Shown here one piece after another: positions 1 through 10,009 of a stretch of 64,000 bases of DNA (position 1 is the first letter of the stretch; each line of letters opens with the position of its first letter). The stretch lies in NCBI GenBank assembly GCA_930367205.1, contig OV884015.1:33161288-33225287 (forward strand), given 5' to 3'. Source of the DNA: Acanthosoma haemorrhoidale (lineage: Eukaryota > Arthropoda > Insecta > Hemiptera > Acanthosomatidae). Below the pieces are notes generated by a model that had not been told where the DNA came from, did not search any database, and saw only the letters and a list, made by a program, of their open reading frames with translations. The position numbers were made by a program, and so were the translations under genes.

Positions 1-1889
1 TTATTTCCATTATTCGAATGTCTGGTGCGCCGTGATTGCTGTAGTTCTCGACACGCACAACATGTCTGTTGTACTGGTTTCAGTATAGTTTGAAATGAGA
101 GGGGTGAAGAAGCAGCCTTCATTCTGTTCTTAAGTGGGATATGAAATTCATCTACTAAATTTTTAGAATATGGTGTCCAATTATATTGTCGTATAAAAAT
201 CCATCAAAGAAAAAAAATAAATAACACAATAGATTACATAAAAATTAAATCATTTTAACCTTAAAGGTGCATTCGGTGTAAATAAATTTTCAAAAAATTA
301 TAAAATCAAGTATTAAGTATCACACAAATAAGGGTATCCAATTACCAAGTATTGAATCTTCTATGTTTTTGATACATCAAATGGAACTTCAATGATAAAT
401 TTCACTTCTTTAGGTCTCTAGGGACTCGCTAAGACCTGAAAAGGAAGGTACACATAAGGATAAGCACGTAACGGCTTGCTCATTATAAGCAAAGAAAAAA
501 TATTTTGACTGTGCCAAATCTCGAACCCTTGTCTTGACTATCCGACCGGGATTAGAGAGATCCCTGCTTCAAGCAGTGGCTCCCCTAACACCTTTTTTTT
601 ACTAATAATTTTTAAAAATAGTATGAGAGTAAATAAATCCAATTATTCATAATCGGTTCTGGTTTGAAAATAAGCAAAGAAACTCTAAAAAGTGTCTCTT
701 ACCGATTAATGGTATCATATGTATATTTTGATAACAGCTCCAATAAAAAACAGTAAAAAATATTGTGGAGTGTGCTGAAAAGAAATAATAATTTTTTTCT
801 TCATCCAAGTTTTTTTTTTTTTGGTTTTACAGCCCTAGTACCCGAAAAGTTCCACTGTCATATTCTGGTGGTGAAATCTATATGAGAAAAAAAAGATATC
901 ATTAATTTTGTGTACATTTTCAATATAACTTTAAATTATGACCAATATTTAATTTAAAAAAACGAAATTGGAAAAAAAAAGTAATATTGAGCCCCAGGCT
1001 TTATTAAGGCCTTCTTCCAATGAGGAAAAAAGAAGAAAAAAACACTTAGCAACTATAGCTATAAAATCCTGCTATACTTGCAAGCTCAGGGGAGAAGGGC
1101 TAGATAAAGCAACAAAGCAGCAAGTTTTTTTCTGATGCAAATTTTATTACTAAATTAACAAATAGAAAACAAAATATACAAACAAATCAGAAAATATTAA
1201 ATAAATAATAAGTTATATAAAAATGAACTTTATACAAAATATTAAAATCAAAGAAAATTAATAAACAAAGAAATTGAAAGTAAATACTAATATACACAAA
1301 TTCAATCTAAAATAAGGTATGCCCGAAATCTTATAGATAAACTAACGTTAGACAAAAGTGGAATAACAGAAAAGATAAAGGTAAACCTGTGAAAAGCAAA
1401 TGTGCCAAAATGTAGTCTTGTGAATATTTCTATGCTATACTATAGTTTTCACAAGTTTTCACTTTTAATGATTAATAAAGCTACACTAGCTGTTTCTCAT
1501 AATTTAGATATGCAATGGCATTTCTCAGAGTAACACTTCATCAATTCCATGTTTTCTAGCAATGCTGCTCAATTAAGTAATTTTTCTTAGCATAAAACTC
1601 AAAAATCAATATATAAAGATAAAATAATTAAAATTTCTGCGTCATTATCACAAATGATTATCAATTAAAACTAAAAACATTAACGTTGAAAATTAAATTG
1701 ACATATCATGATTTATGGCCTGACTGCCTTTTAGGAATGTTCTGGTTAATAATAAAAAAGTTAAATTTATTCCAGTGAAGATGGTCTATGGTGGAAAAAA
1801 AACCATAAGAAATCAGAAATTTTTCATCCACTAAAACTATTATTTTTGGTAATATATTTTTATATACAATATAAATTCCTTTATTGTGC
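1..1889. other. AT-rich intergenic DNA, no gene seen
   Basis: No supported coding sequence. Contains many A/T homopolymers. The stretch 510-590 read on the minus strand has a GGTTCGAG box and could be an old tRNA-derived element (see separate entry). Nothing else recognised. Confidence 0.6.
505..592 (-). repeat. Possible tRNA-derived SINE head
   Basis: On the minus strand the segment carries GGGTTCGAGAT, close to a pol III B box, and a weak A-box-like part about 50 bases upstream. It sits beside A/T runs as a retroposed element would. The cloverleaf is not convincing and no second copy was found in the window, so the call is weak. Confidence 0.25.
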
Positions 1890-2721
1890 TATAATTACAA
1901 TCTGCCTTATAAGGCAATCTCATTCATACCATATTTACAATTCATCATTCCCTCGCTCATTCATACAATATTTACAGACAGTCCAGAGACCTCCCAAATC
2001 CGCATGCGAAGATACAGCGGAGTCATGGGAAGACCCCCACGCTTCTCCGTCAGCCGCGTCACCGAATACTAGCCAGGCTGACCAAGAGCGCGAGAGCCAC
2101 AGACGCTCAGGACATGATTGAAGAAACTGGCCATAGCCAAGACTCCCACTGTCACGCGTTTAGAGCAGGTCACGAGGCCACTGTCGTTTCAGTCTCCAAG
2201 GAGGATTATAGGGATGAGTGGCGCAGTGACATAATAAGGGGCATTTACTATTGTTCTCAGGACTTTTGATTGAAAGGATTGAATACGCTTGATGTTCGAC
2301 TTTTTTGCTGTCTCCCATAGCTCTATTCCGTATGTCCAGATTGGTTTAAGTATAACTTTGTATATTAGTAGTTTATTTTCAATTGAGAGATGGGATGTCC
2401 TTTGAAGTAGACTGTACAGTTGTCCAAAGTGTCTGTTTAGTTCTTGTATTTTTACTCTCGTATGTAAGTTCCAGGTCAGTCGTTTGTCAAGATGGAAGCC
2501 TAAGTACCGTACTGTCTCGGATACAGGGAGAGGAATAGAATTAAAATAAACTAGTGGGCAAGTCTTGCGACAAAAGGTGAAGGTAATGTGGGAGCATTTT
2601 GCTTCATTAACTTTGATCCGCCATTGATTGCACCAATACTCGATCTCGTCAAGGTGTTTTTGAAGGTTATGGGATGCTATGTCGGGGTCTGGATGGGATG
2701 ACAAGACTGCAGTGTCATCTG

Positions 2722-3558
2722 CTGTAGCGAGCGCCAACCATTTATATAAATTACCCTATACTCTTGTGCAACTAATGTATTGTAATTAGATGTAAAACAT
2801 GCTTTTCTGGTAATAAATTATGGAGATATCGGCAGTCATAAAACAAGTAACAGAGGGTCGAAGGTCCAGCAATAAAACCTGAGATGGTAAGCCACCTGAC
2901 TGTCATAAAACCTAACCTGGCAGACCTAGGGTCGCCTCTAAGCGGTCATAAAACCTAAGTAGGTGAGTCCCTAGCAGCCATAAAACACACCCTTTTAGGC
3001 CAACAGTCATAACTAAAGGATTATACGCCACCTGGGCATCATAACAAAAAAACCTTTCCACTAGGAAGGGGAAATTATATTTAGATCTAGAAGTTTCGCC
3101 CTGTAGAGACACTCTTTCCCAGGCTCCTCATCTAAACATCCGCTATCACTTGGTCTCGATAGGCCAGGGCCCCGGGGCCCTGGGAGTAAGTCCACTCAGC
3201 CTTCCACTGGTCTACACTGTCTCTGCCACACCTCTGCGCCGGCACCCTGTCTCACAGCCTCTAGCAGACCCTCTAACGACTTGTACTATTACGATGCCGA
3301 TCTCCCGCCCGAACTCTGAAAACTGGTCTTATTCTTTATGAAACCTCTCTCCTGAACACAGTGTATTGTCGGGACACATCCCTATCAATAAATGGAGTCA
3401 GATATTAACGCCTACATGGAACATGGTCCATGTATAAACTACAACAACCGGCACTTGTCACCCTAGCCCTGGTGATGAGCTGATGATGGCCATGGAGGTG
3501 ATGGCCATGAGCCCTGTGGCTAGAGTGATTAGGCACTCCCCTAGTGACGCCCCCAATA
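2722..3558 (+). mobile_element. Solo LTR (copy A) of an LTR retrotransposon
   Basis: The 837-bp block starts CTGTAGCGAGCGCC and ends CCCCCAATA. It is flanked by TCTG at 2718-2721 and 3559-3562, a 4-bp target-site duplication. Both ends match copy B at 49379-50267 (start TGGTAGCGACCGC, end GACCCAACA), and the last about 200 bp align well. No internal gag or pol is present, so it is a solo LTR, the product of LTR-LTR recombination. The plus orientation is inferred from copy B. A degenerate 33-bp minisatellite lies inside. A 4-bp duplication fits Ty3/gypsy-type elements. Confidence 0.75.
2835..3045 (+). repeat. Degenerate ~33-bp minisatellite inside the LTR
   Basis: The core GTCATAAAACCT or a close variant recurs at about 2835, 2868, 2902, 2945, 2977, 3005 and 3036, with spacing of roughly 28-43 bases. 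Copy B of the LTR does not show this expansion, so it arose in this lineage of the LTR. Confidence 0.5.
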
Positions 3559-3562
3559 TCTG
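3559..3562. repeat. Target-site duplication TCTG (right copy; left copy at 2718-2721)
   Basis: Identical four bases flank the solo LTR, and removing one copy rejoins the LINE RT reading frame. Confidence 0.75.
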
Positions 3563-4169
3563 AAAATGTGGCCAAGAAGGTATTGGGAGTATAGGGGACA
3601 TCAGCGGTGTATAGGTTATAGATGATGGGGCCCAGGACACTGCCCTGTGGAACTCCTACATTTATGGGATAGTAGTTAGAGTATTCTAAGCCACAGCGGA
3701 CTTGGAAGAAGCGGTTTGAAAGTTAGGACTGTAGGGTTAGGAAAAGTGTCTGTGGTAAATATCTTTTGAGCTTATAGAGCAAACCTGCGTGCCAAACCCT
3801 GTCAAAAGCTTAAGCTATATGAAGAAAGGCAGCAGTGCAATACTGTTTGGTTTCAAGGGCTGAGGATATGTGATAAACAACGCGAAGGCCTTGTTGAGCA
3901 GTGGAATGTCGGTGGCGGAAACCAAACTGGTTTGTGGGAAAAAGGTTTTGGATTCAACTATTGGAAGTAGACGTTTTAGTAGGAGTTTCTCAACTATTTT
4001 TGAGAGGATAGGGAGTAGGCTAATTAGACGGTAAGATGAGGCGTCATTGGATGGTTTACCGGGTTTGGCGAATAGGACAATGATGGAATGTTTCCAGAGG
4101 AGAAGAAAGTGCGTCGTTCGGATAATGCAATTATATATATAGGTTAGGAATATTATGGCTTAGGAGAGA

Positions 4170-4196
4170 GGAGAGAGGAGAGAGGAGTAGAGATCA
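4170..4196 (+). repeat. Short GA-rich tandem repeat
   Basis: Three to four copies of AGAGAGG lie between LINE J1 and LINE J2. Simple sequence, no further meaning seen. Confidence 0.5.
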
Positions 4197-4206
4197 CGCC
4201 AATGTA

Positions 4207-4715
4207 GAGAAATGATTTTTTTTTCCTTAGCTCTCTAGTTAGAAATTCAGGATGAGGTAAAAATATAGAATATTTAGGTTAATCGGATCCTTGTACTAGG
4301 AGTGCCTTCATGAAGGTGGTGTGAGAGGAAAGGGGTGTGGGAAGCCTCGGTGGAGGTTTCTTGTTTCGGTACAGTGGTGAGAGTCCACTGGTGGCTGGGC
4401 CTAGAGTCTCTCTAGGCATGTAGTGTATTCTTATTTAGTCTGACTTCAGTGATGGGTGCCCCATAGAGGCTTGCTGTTGGCGGGCCTAGTGCCGTGATGT
4501 CCACCATTTCCTCGTCTTTACTCGATCTTGTGAGTTGCCATCGTGCCGGTAGCGGTGGTGTTATGTCTTTGAATAGAGGGTTTAGACTGTGTTTCATCGA
4601 GTTGAAGAACTTGATGTGTTTTCTTTTGATGACGTCAGTGACGGTAGGGAGCTCGAACTTTTCGTGCATGTCGGAACCCTTCATTTAATTTTGCCGAATG
4701 GGTACTCTGTCAGGA
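4207..4715 (-). mobile_element. LINE J2, 5'-truncated 3' end with poly(A)
   Basis: Minus-strand element. A T run at 4209-4217 on the plus strand is its poly(A) tail. The roughly 100 bp before the tail match 15085-15207, which ends in a longer A run. Upstream is an RT C-terminal frame (4412-4684) with HEKFELPTVTDVIKRKH and KFFNSMKHSLNP. The same segment in the RT at 57260-58054 reads HEIFELPTVDEFIQRRQ. It is a different family from J1 by both UTR and protein. Confidence 0.75.
4412..4684 (-). pseudogene. C-terminal fragment of a non-LTR RT (LINE J2)
   Basis: A 90-codon open frame. It corresponds to the extreme C-terminus after the RT thumb, with the conserved FELPT..V..R..IKFF..M pattern shared by LINEs J3 and R3 in this window. 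The catalytic domain is absent because of 5' truncation. Non-functional. Confidence 0.7.
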
Positions 4716-6290
4716 AAAACATAAGAAAGCAGAAACAAGGACAATAAGCGCTACAGGACTTGCCATAGTAGTGCCACAAACTAAGATGTTTCCATTTGAT
4801 GTTGGTGTCTTTAGGCTTTAGTTCGTTCAGCGTCAAAGTTCCTATAAGTTCCTAAAATGTTGGTACTAAACTAGGGATCCCTATGTACAGCTGTTGGTAC
4901 GTAGCTACTGCTCACCATCCTAGTTTCAATAAAAAAAAAAATACATTTATATTCATTATCAAGTGTATTTTTGTGCTCTGAATCGAATAGACAAAATTCT
5001 AGTCGATAATACAAATAGTTAGAAAGATATGGACTTTTTTCCCCTTTCCGGGCACTCGACCCCAGAGTCTAAGTGGATTTTTATTTAAATTATTAGCTTT
5101 ATAAGATAAACCAGCTTAATTCTAATGCGCTCAAGTTTTTGCTTAAATATAAACTATTACTAATTACATAAAAAAGAAACTTACTATGAGAGGACTTGTA
5201 AATGTTTTATATTTTTCCTTCAGTAGCAGAGTCTCATTGGTAGCATTCTACGGCCTAATTTAATGTTCAATTCAGTTGTAACTTCTACGCGTTATTTACT
5301 ACAGAAAGAGAGAACTTCACAGAATCCTTTGTGCCAAAAAAGCTTTTTTTTTTTTCTTTTATCCGACACCTTTATAATATGAATAATTGAGAACTCGGCC
5401 GGAAGCTCATTGGGCGGAACTCGAATAAAAAAGACTCTTTACTCAGCCAAAGGTGGCCCAGTTCCTCGTGGGACCAGCCTGCTTTGATTTATCGTCAAAG
5501 TGTTCTTCCATTCCAGCCACGTCCTCCTGCCTCGCTGAAGAATTCATTACAGTCAAAGGGAGAGCAGTCAGTCTTTGAGCTCCGGATCAAATTGAATGTT
5601 GGGAATTTCATATAAAAAGAAATCATTAAACCCGTGAACTTTTACAGATAACAATTACAGGGAGGAAGTACATTTTAAGGATAACACCACACGCTGAATC
5701 GACAACACTTCCAGCATAAAGTAATTTTTTTTTTTGCTACTGAAAAAACAAATGATTGAACAATAACAAGATATAATCCACAGGAACAGCACCACAAGTT
5801 TTTTTCTGTATCAATTTGATGATAATGACATTACTGTACATTATCATCACCTCTGAAATCTGACCCACATCTGCTCATACAAATAAATCAGCTTATTCAC
5901 ACGACTAAGCAATACTTGACATACTCTCACACTTCTAAGTCTCTTGACTTAAGTGGAACTACTTCACGGTACCATACAACACTTGACTATACTCCTAAAT
6001 CCATGGACATTACGTTAACTTGTCAGTCTTTCCTGCCAATTTTCATGTCTGCTCTGTGAAACTACTGCCTTACAAACTTCTGGAAAATAGACGGAATGCA
6101 GACTTTTCACAGGTAAATCATTTTACGTACGAAATCATCTTCCAAATAACAACGTTAACGGACTGTCTGCACCTGGACTACCTGGTGACATTCAATGACA
6201 ATTAAATAAGCTGAGACAAATTTAGACTTTTTAAAAATAAATAAAAGTTTATTTTGAATACAATGTACACATTAGCATGATAACAGTGTT
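4716..6290. other. Intergenic, nothing recognised
   Basis: AT-rich with short homopolymers. The plus-strand 61-codon open frame at 6020-6205 matches no family I know and is of chance length. No repeat shared with the rest of the window was noticed. Confidence 0.5.
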
Positions 6291-6295
6291 ACGTT

Positions 6296-6625
6296 ACAAG
6301 TTGTTGTTTTTTCCTTTCATAGCCCCTTTAAATTTACAGATAATTATATACAATTATAGATCCTCAAACGAATCTATTTATATATATATATATATAGCAT
6401 CGCTACAATATATACAGATTTTGTTATTTTATAAAAATTATATAATGAATAAACAAGTATAACGATACACATTATACGTAACTGGACTAAACTGATTAAT
6501 AAAGGTGATGGGGCTCACCTTTTTGATCAAACTTAAAACTCACTTGCGTACTAATTCTTAACCTAATTTTTTCCTCGACAGCAACAGACTGTCGATGCGG
6601 GAGGGGTGGTGGGGTCATAGTCAAA
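6296..6625 (-). mobile_element. LINE J3 3' end (C-terminal tail plus 3' UTR)
   Basis: On the minus strand it begins with coding for the T-P-P-P-L-P-H-R tail of the RT and passes a perfect 8-bp stem-loop at 6501-6522. It ends in AAAGGGGCTAT followed by an A-rich stretch near 6310. The copies at 11985, 14195, 19240, 23310 and 56341 share these blocks. A (TA)n run lies inside at about 6378-6398. Confidence 0.75.
6501..6522 (-). other. 3' UTR stem-loop of LINE J3 (perfect copy)
   Basis: AAAGGTGA, a six-base loop (TGGGGC on the plus strand), then TCACCTTT: eight base pairs without mismatch. The same hairpin, with a G-T pair or one bulge, is present at 12176-12195, 14274-14294 and 56511-56528. Confidence 0.6.
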
Positions 6626-7528
6626 CCTATGTGTTACATAAGTATGAAGGAATAACGGATTTTGTTTATGGTAGGGATATAATATATAGGGGAAAGAAAC
6701 GGAAGTGGCGTTATTTCCTTTATCTTGTAACAACTCAATAGATTGTGCATCTATAACTGAAGAGTTGGGAGGTTTTTTCTTTGGACTATTAGCTAGTGTA
6801 GGTTACACTGTGATAATAATTTAAAACCAGTTTTGTATTCCCGCAGTAGTATATTATTTTTAATATGCCTTAAATCATAATCACCCGGGGCTAAGAGGTT
6901 CCGAAAATTGCGCTTAGCAAAAATCTTGAAGGAAATCCACATCTGCTCCCTTACATTCGGGTGTAGTACTTTTTTTTTAGTGCTGTCTTCATAAATAAAA
7001 TGTCTCTTAGTATGATAATACACCCATTTTGTAGAAATGAAAAGATCATAGACTGGATGATAAATATGCAAATGCAAACAGTTACTTATATGCTAAATAT
7101 AAGCAACAATGTAATGCTGCCTGAGGCTATATAAGAAAAATTAATATGAAAAAAAAAGAAAACACATATTTAACTTCTTAAAAACATACATCATTGTAAT
7201 AGCAATTTCTATTTATTTTGTTGAACAATGTTGCCAACGACGTTATGCAAATTAAACAACTCTATCTCTATATTTATAGTGAGCCGTTGGTCTGAGCAGC
7301 CACCTTCCGATGTAACTAACAAATCAAATAAATTATTACATCTGATACAATGTTAGAAATATTTAACAGTCAATAAAATATAGAAATTTCAATCTATTTA
7401 GTGTTCATATCTTGATCATGTCTACATATGTTTTCTTTTCCTGATAATTAGAAAGTTTAATCGTACTATGGTGCCAAAGATTAATTGTCCATTTCTCTCT
7501 AAAGTTTTACTGTATCAACTATTTTCTC

Positions 7529-7530
<2 letters not shown>
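6626..7530. other. Intergenic, nothing recognised
   Basis: AT-rich. The minus-strand 94-codon open frame at 6793-7077 has no family signature. The rest is low-complexity sequence. Confidence 0.45.

Positions 7531-7531
<1 letters not shown>

Positions 7532-7603
<72 letters not shown>
7532..7603. repeat. (TA)n microsatellite
   Basis: About 36 uninterrupted TA repeats. It ends right at the probable LTR sequence of the following element, so it may lie inside that LTR or mark its edge. Confidence 0.95.
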
Positions 7604-7605
<2 letters not shown>

Positions 7606-7762
7606 GGCTAGTGGCAAGACAGTGTTAAGCCTAATACCACAGGGCCTAATGTAAACAAAGCCTGGGTATTGATAGAGGATGAGAACAGAATAAAGCCAGT
7701 TAACAATCGAACATGTGTGCATTATTACCATCCATATTCTCTCTTTTCTTTGATTGTCTACA
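7604..7762 (+). repeat. Probable remnant of the 5' LTR (R-U5 part)
   Basis: The segment carries an AATAAA and ends TCTACA, 16 bases before the primer-binding site. No matching 3' LTR was found, so the limits are inferred. Confidence 0.4.
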
Positions 7763-7778
7763 GCCGGGAGACGATAAC

Positions 7779-7796
7779 TGGTGCCGAAACCCGGGA
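7779..7796 (+). other. Primer-binding site complementary to tRNA-Phe 3' end
   Basis: TGGTGCCGAAACCCGGGA is the exact complement of a tRNA 3' end that reads TCCCGGGTTTCGGCACCA, which I recognise as the acceptor and T-arm end of eukaryotic tRNA-Phe including CCA. It lies just after the LTR and before gag, as expected. Confidence 0.7.
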
Positions 7797-7918
7797 GCTA
7801 ACGAGTGTTAAGATAAAACGACACGTGAGGCAAGTAATTTTTTTTCGCTTTTGCTTTACTTTCTGCTTCTTACTCTCTTTCCGTTTTTTTTTTCTTTGTC
7901 ATCCTTTAAACGGGAAAC

Positions 7919-8600
7919 ATGGTAGTTACGGCCGCCAACCTTCGAAGTGCCGCCGTTACCGAGCGAAACGTTGCCGGAAGTTCATGCAAACTCCCTCGCC
8001 TGGATGAAGGTATAATTGAACGATATCCGGGTCAAAAGAAAGGCCAATACGCCGGGGAACTAGTGGCATGGGAGTAGAAGCCAGGATGGCCTTCTTGTCG
8101 ACCATTCTAAAATTACAGCTAGCCAAGGAGACGTGCAAGTGGGATAACTTACCAGGGAACCGATCGTTCACGGAATGCGCCCAATATATGATGGATGGAG
8201 GCAAGCAGGGAGTGGAGGAGAGAGTTTAGTCCAAGGTGACCTATCGTAGACCTAGAATGCCGGACCAGATTTGGAAAAGAAGGGAGCCGCCGAACGTTGA
8301 AAGAAAAAGGACGATGGTAGAAGGCAGGAGGCCAGGCCAAGGAATATCTAGAACTGGAGTAAGCATGTGGGAGAGTATGAAACCTGGTGGCGCAGTGTCC
8401 GCGCACGAAATGCTTCGAATGTGGGATGGAAGGGCACCTCGCCAGGCAGTGTCCATACCTTTACCGAAGAGGAAACTATGGAAGTAAATGCACAGGGGGT
8501 GAGGGGGGAAAATAGGGCCCCCTCCGAATCATCGAAAACGTCGGTAGCCTCAGAGACGGAGGAAGAAGAGGATAAACCCGGGATCAGCAGAGGCGACTGA
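7919..8600 (+). pseudogene. gag polyprotein remnant with CCHC zinc knuckle
   Basis: A plausible gag start ATG lies at 7919, and that frame meets a stop near 8075. Further on, 8411-8452 encodes a nucleocapsid zinc knuckle, C-F-E-C then G-H then C in C-X2-C-X4-H-X4-C spacing, followed by basic residues. The segments sit in different frames, so the gene is broken by stops and indels. The product packaged element RNA when intact. Confidence 0.65.
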
Positions 8601-8723
8601 GGAGAGGATAGAAGGGGCCACGGAAGGGGCAGGCGGCAGAGCGCACACGTAAAAAGAAAAACACAAGCGGCGGTCTGAGAAGCGGGCGGGCAAAGGGGTG
8701 ACCGCACGTTAACAAATTATGGT

Positions 8724-9227
8724 GTGAGTAGAAATTACGGCGGAAATCCCACTATGCGAGTGGCGAGAGGGGTGAGGCGTCTGGTTGACACAGGGAGCTC
8801 CTGTACTATCCTAAGCAGAACGGCGGCGAGAAAATTATGCGCCAAGGGGAGGGCGTCGCAGATCCGACCGTGTGCCTGTAAACTAGTCACCCTGGGAGGG
8901 CCTTATTAAGTAGAAGGCGAAATAGCGACGGGATTGGCTAGATGGACGGATAAGGAAAGGAAAATTACGATACATGTGGTGGAAAAGATGCCTTATGAAT
9001 ACGAGGGGATTACAGGGTGTGACCTCCTGGAAAAGGTAGGAGCAAAGGTGAGGAGCAGAGAGGAGGTTTGGTTCATCAGGATAGGAAGAAAACCGTACCG
9101 ACGTATGAGGGCCCTGGAGGTCGGAAACGACCAAATAGGAGCAGTCAAGCGAGAGGAAGACTGGGAAAAGGACATTAGGCAGGAATACGCCGACATTTTC
9201 TTAAAGATGGGGATAAACTTGGCGTAA
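8724..9227 (+). pseudogene. Retroelement aspartic protease and N-terminal pol remnant
   Basis: RLVDTGSSCTILS at 8778-8816 contains the D-T-G active-site triad of a retroviral-type aspartic protease (Asp codon 8787-8789). The frame stops at 8909. A second open stretch, 8934-9227, holds GCDLLEKVGAKV, resembling the protease C-terminal G-x-D-x-L block, and the linker into RT. Two pieces in different frames, so inactive. Confidence 0.65.
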
Positions 9228-10009
9228 CGGGGGAGACAGTACTCGAGATACCGCTCAAACAGGACCGTATGACGTATGTTAAGGAAAGGAGATACCCGCA
9301 AGCGCTGAGACAGCATATCTGGGGGGAGATAGAGGAGTTGAAGAAGCAGGGAATCGTAGTTGACATTACATCTCCATACAATAGCCCTCTGTGGGCCGTA
9401 AAAAAAAAAGGAGTAGTCGGAGAATAAAAGTACCGAGTAGTCGTCGACTACAGGAAACTGAATGAGAATACAGTTGACGAAAAATACCCCATTCTTCCAT
9501 TTGAGAACATTCTCGGCCGACTAAGTGGAACAACTATATTCAAAATACTCGATCTGAAGGCGGAATATCATCAAATACGGATGCATCAGAGAGATCAGCA
9601 CAAGACGGCGTTCACATTTGAACGCGGGCACTATGAGTTCACCAGAAGGCCTTTCGGGCTAAATAATGCGCCGGTCACGTTCCAAAGATTAATGGACGAA
9701 CTCTTGAGGGGCATCGAGGAATCGTACTGCCAGATATATATGGACGATCTCCTAGTTTTCAGCCGAAGCAAGGAAGAAATTCAAAAGCACTTGAGACAGG
9801 TGCTCCAAAGGATCAGGAAATTCGGGCTGAAATTATTGGCGGAAAAATCGCTTGTTGGCCAAGGACAAGTAAGATTTTTGGGCTATATCATCACAAGAGA
9901 GGGAGTGCAACCCGATCGGAGCAAAGAGGTGATTAAGAGGATGCCCATTCAGGCTCCCCTGAACATTTGGAACAAAACTACTTTGCCAAAGAGGCAGCGA
10001 TCCAACTAG
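9220..10009 (+). pseudogene. Ty3/gypsy-type reverse transcriptase, interrupted and truncated
   Basis: One frame runs from about 9220 with SPYNSPLWAVKKK, then an in-frame TAA at 9425-9427, VVVDYRKLNENTVDEKYPI, the motif L-D-L-K-A near 9555, RRPFGLNNAPVTFQRLMD, and the catalytic Y-M-D-D at 9737-9748. It continues through FLGYIITREGVQPD. Homology fades after K-E-V-I-K-R near 9940, before the connection and RNase H. The stop and truncation make it non-functional. Confidence 0.88.

Larger units (their letters stand above)
1890..4150 (-). mobile_element. LINE J1 (jockey-like non-LTR retrotransposon), 5'-truncated, split by a solo LTR
   Basis: Minus-strand element whose 3' UTR (about 1890-2188) recurs at 22957-23235, 39510-39880, 40690-40795 and 48411-48508. 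Upstream of the UTR lies an RT reading frame with frameshifts. The RT is interrupted by an LTR at 2722-3558 flanked by TCTG on both sides. The 5' part of ORF2 (endonuclease) and ORF1 are missing. Family name J1 is used only within this report. Confidence 0.85.
2189..4150 (-). pseudogene. Broken non-LTR reverse transcriptase (LINE J1)
   Basis: Reading down the minus strand, 4150-3900 encodes the fingers region (KPGKPSNDASSYRLISLLP, then KIVEKLLLKRL). A shifted frame continues through A-F-D-R-V-W-H, with internal stops, to GVPQGSVLGP near 3650. The catalytic block then stops at 3563, where the LTR begins, and resumes at 2721 with D-D-T-A-V-L-S-S and the thumb/C-terminal region down to 2189 (VRYLGFHLDKRLTW, then PIWTYGIELW). 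Taking out the LTR and one TCTG copy restores an F-S-D-D motif in frame, so the split is a single clean insertion. Stops and frameshifts elsewhere show it was already dead or has decayed since. Confidence 0.85.
7604..10009 (+). mobile_element. Ty3/gypsy-type LTR retrotransposon, 3'-truncated and inactive
   Basis: In order: the end of a 5' LTR (7604 to about 7762, with an AATAAA at about 7687), a primer-binding site (7779-7796), gag with a zinc knuckle, aspartic protease and RT. Homology stops inside the RT thumb near 9950-10009. RNase H, integrase and a 3' LTR were not found. Multiple stops and frameshifts occur. The pol order protease-RT with Y-M-D-D fits Ty3/gypsy. Confidence 0.85.
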
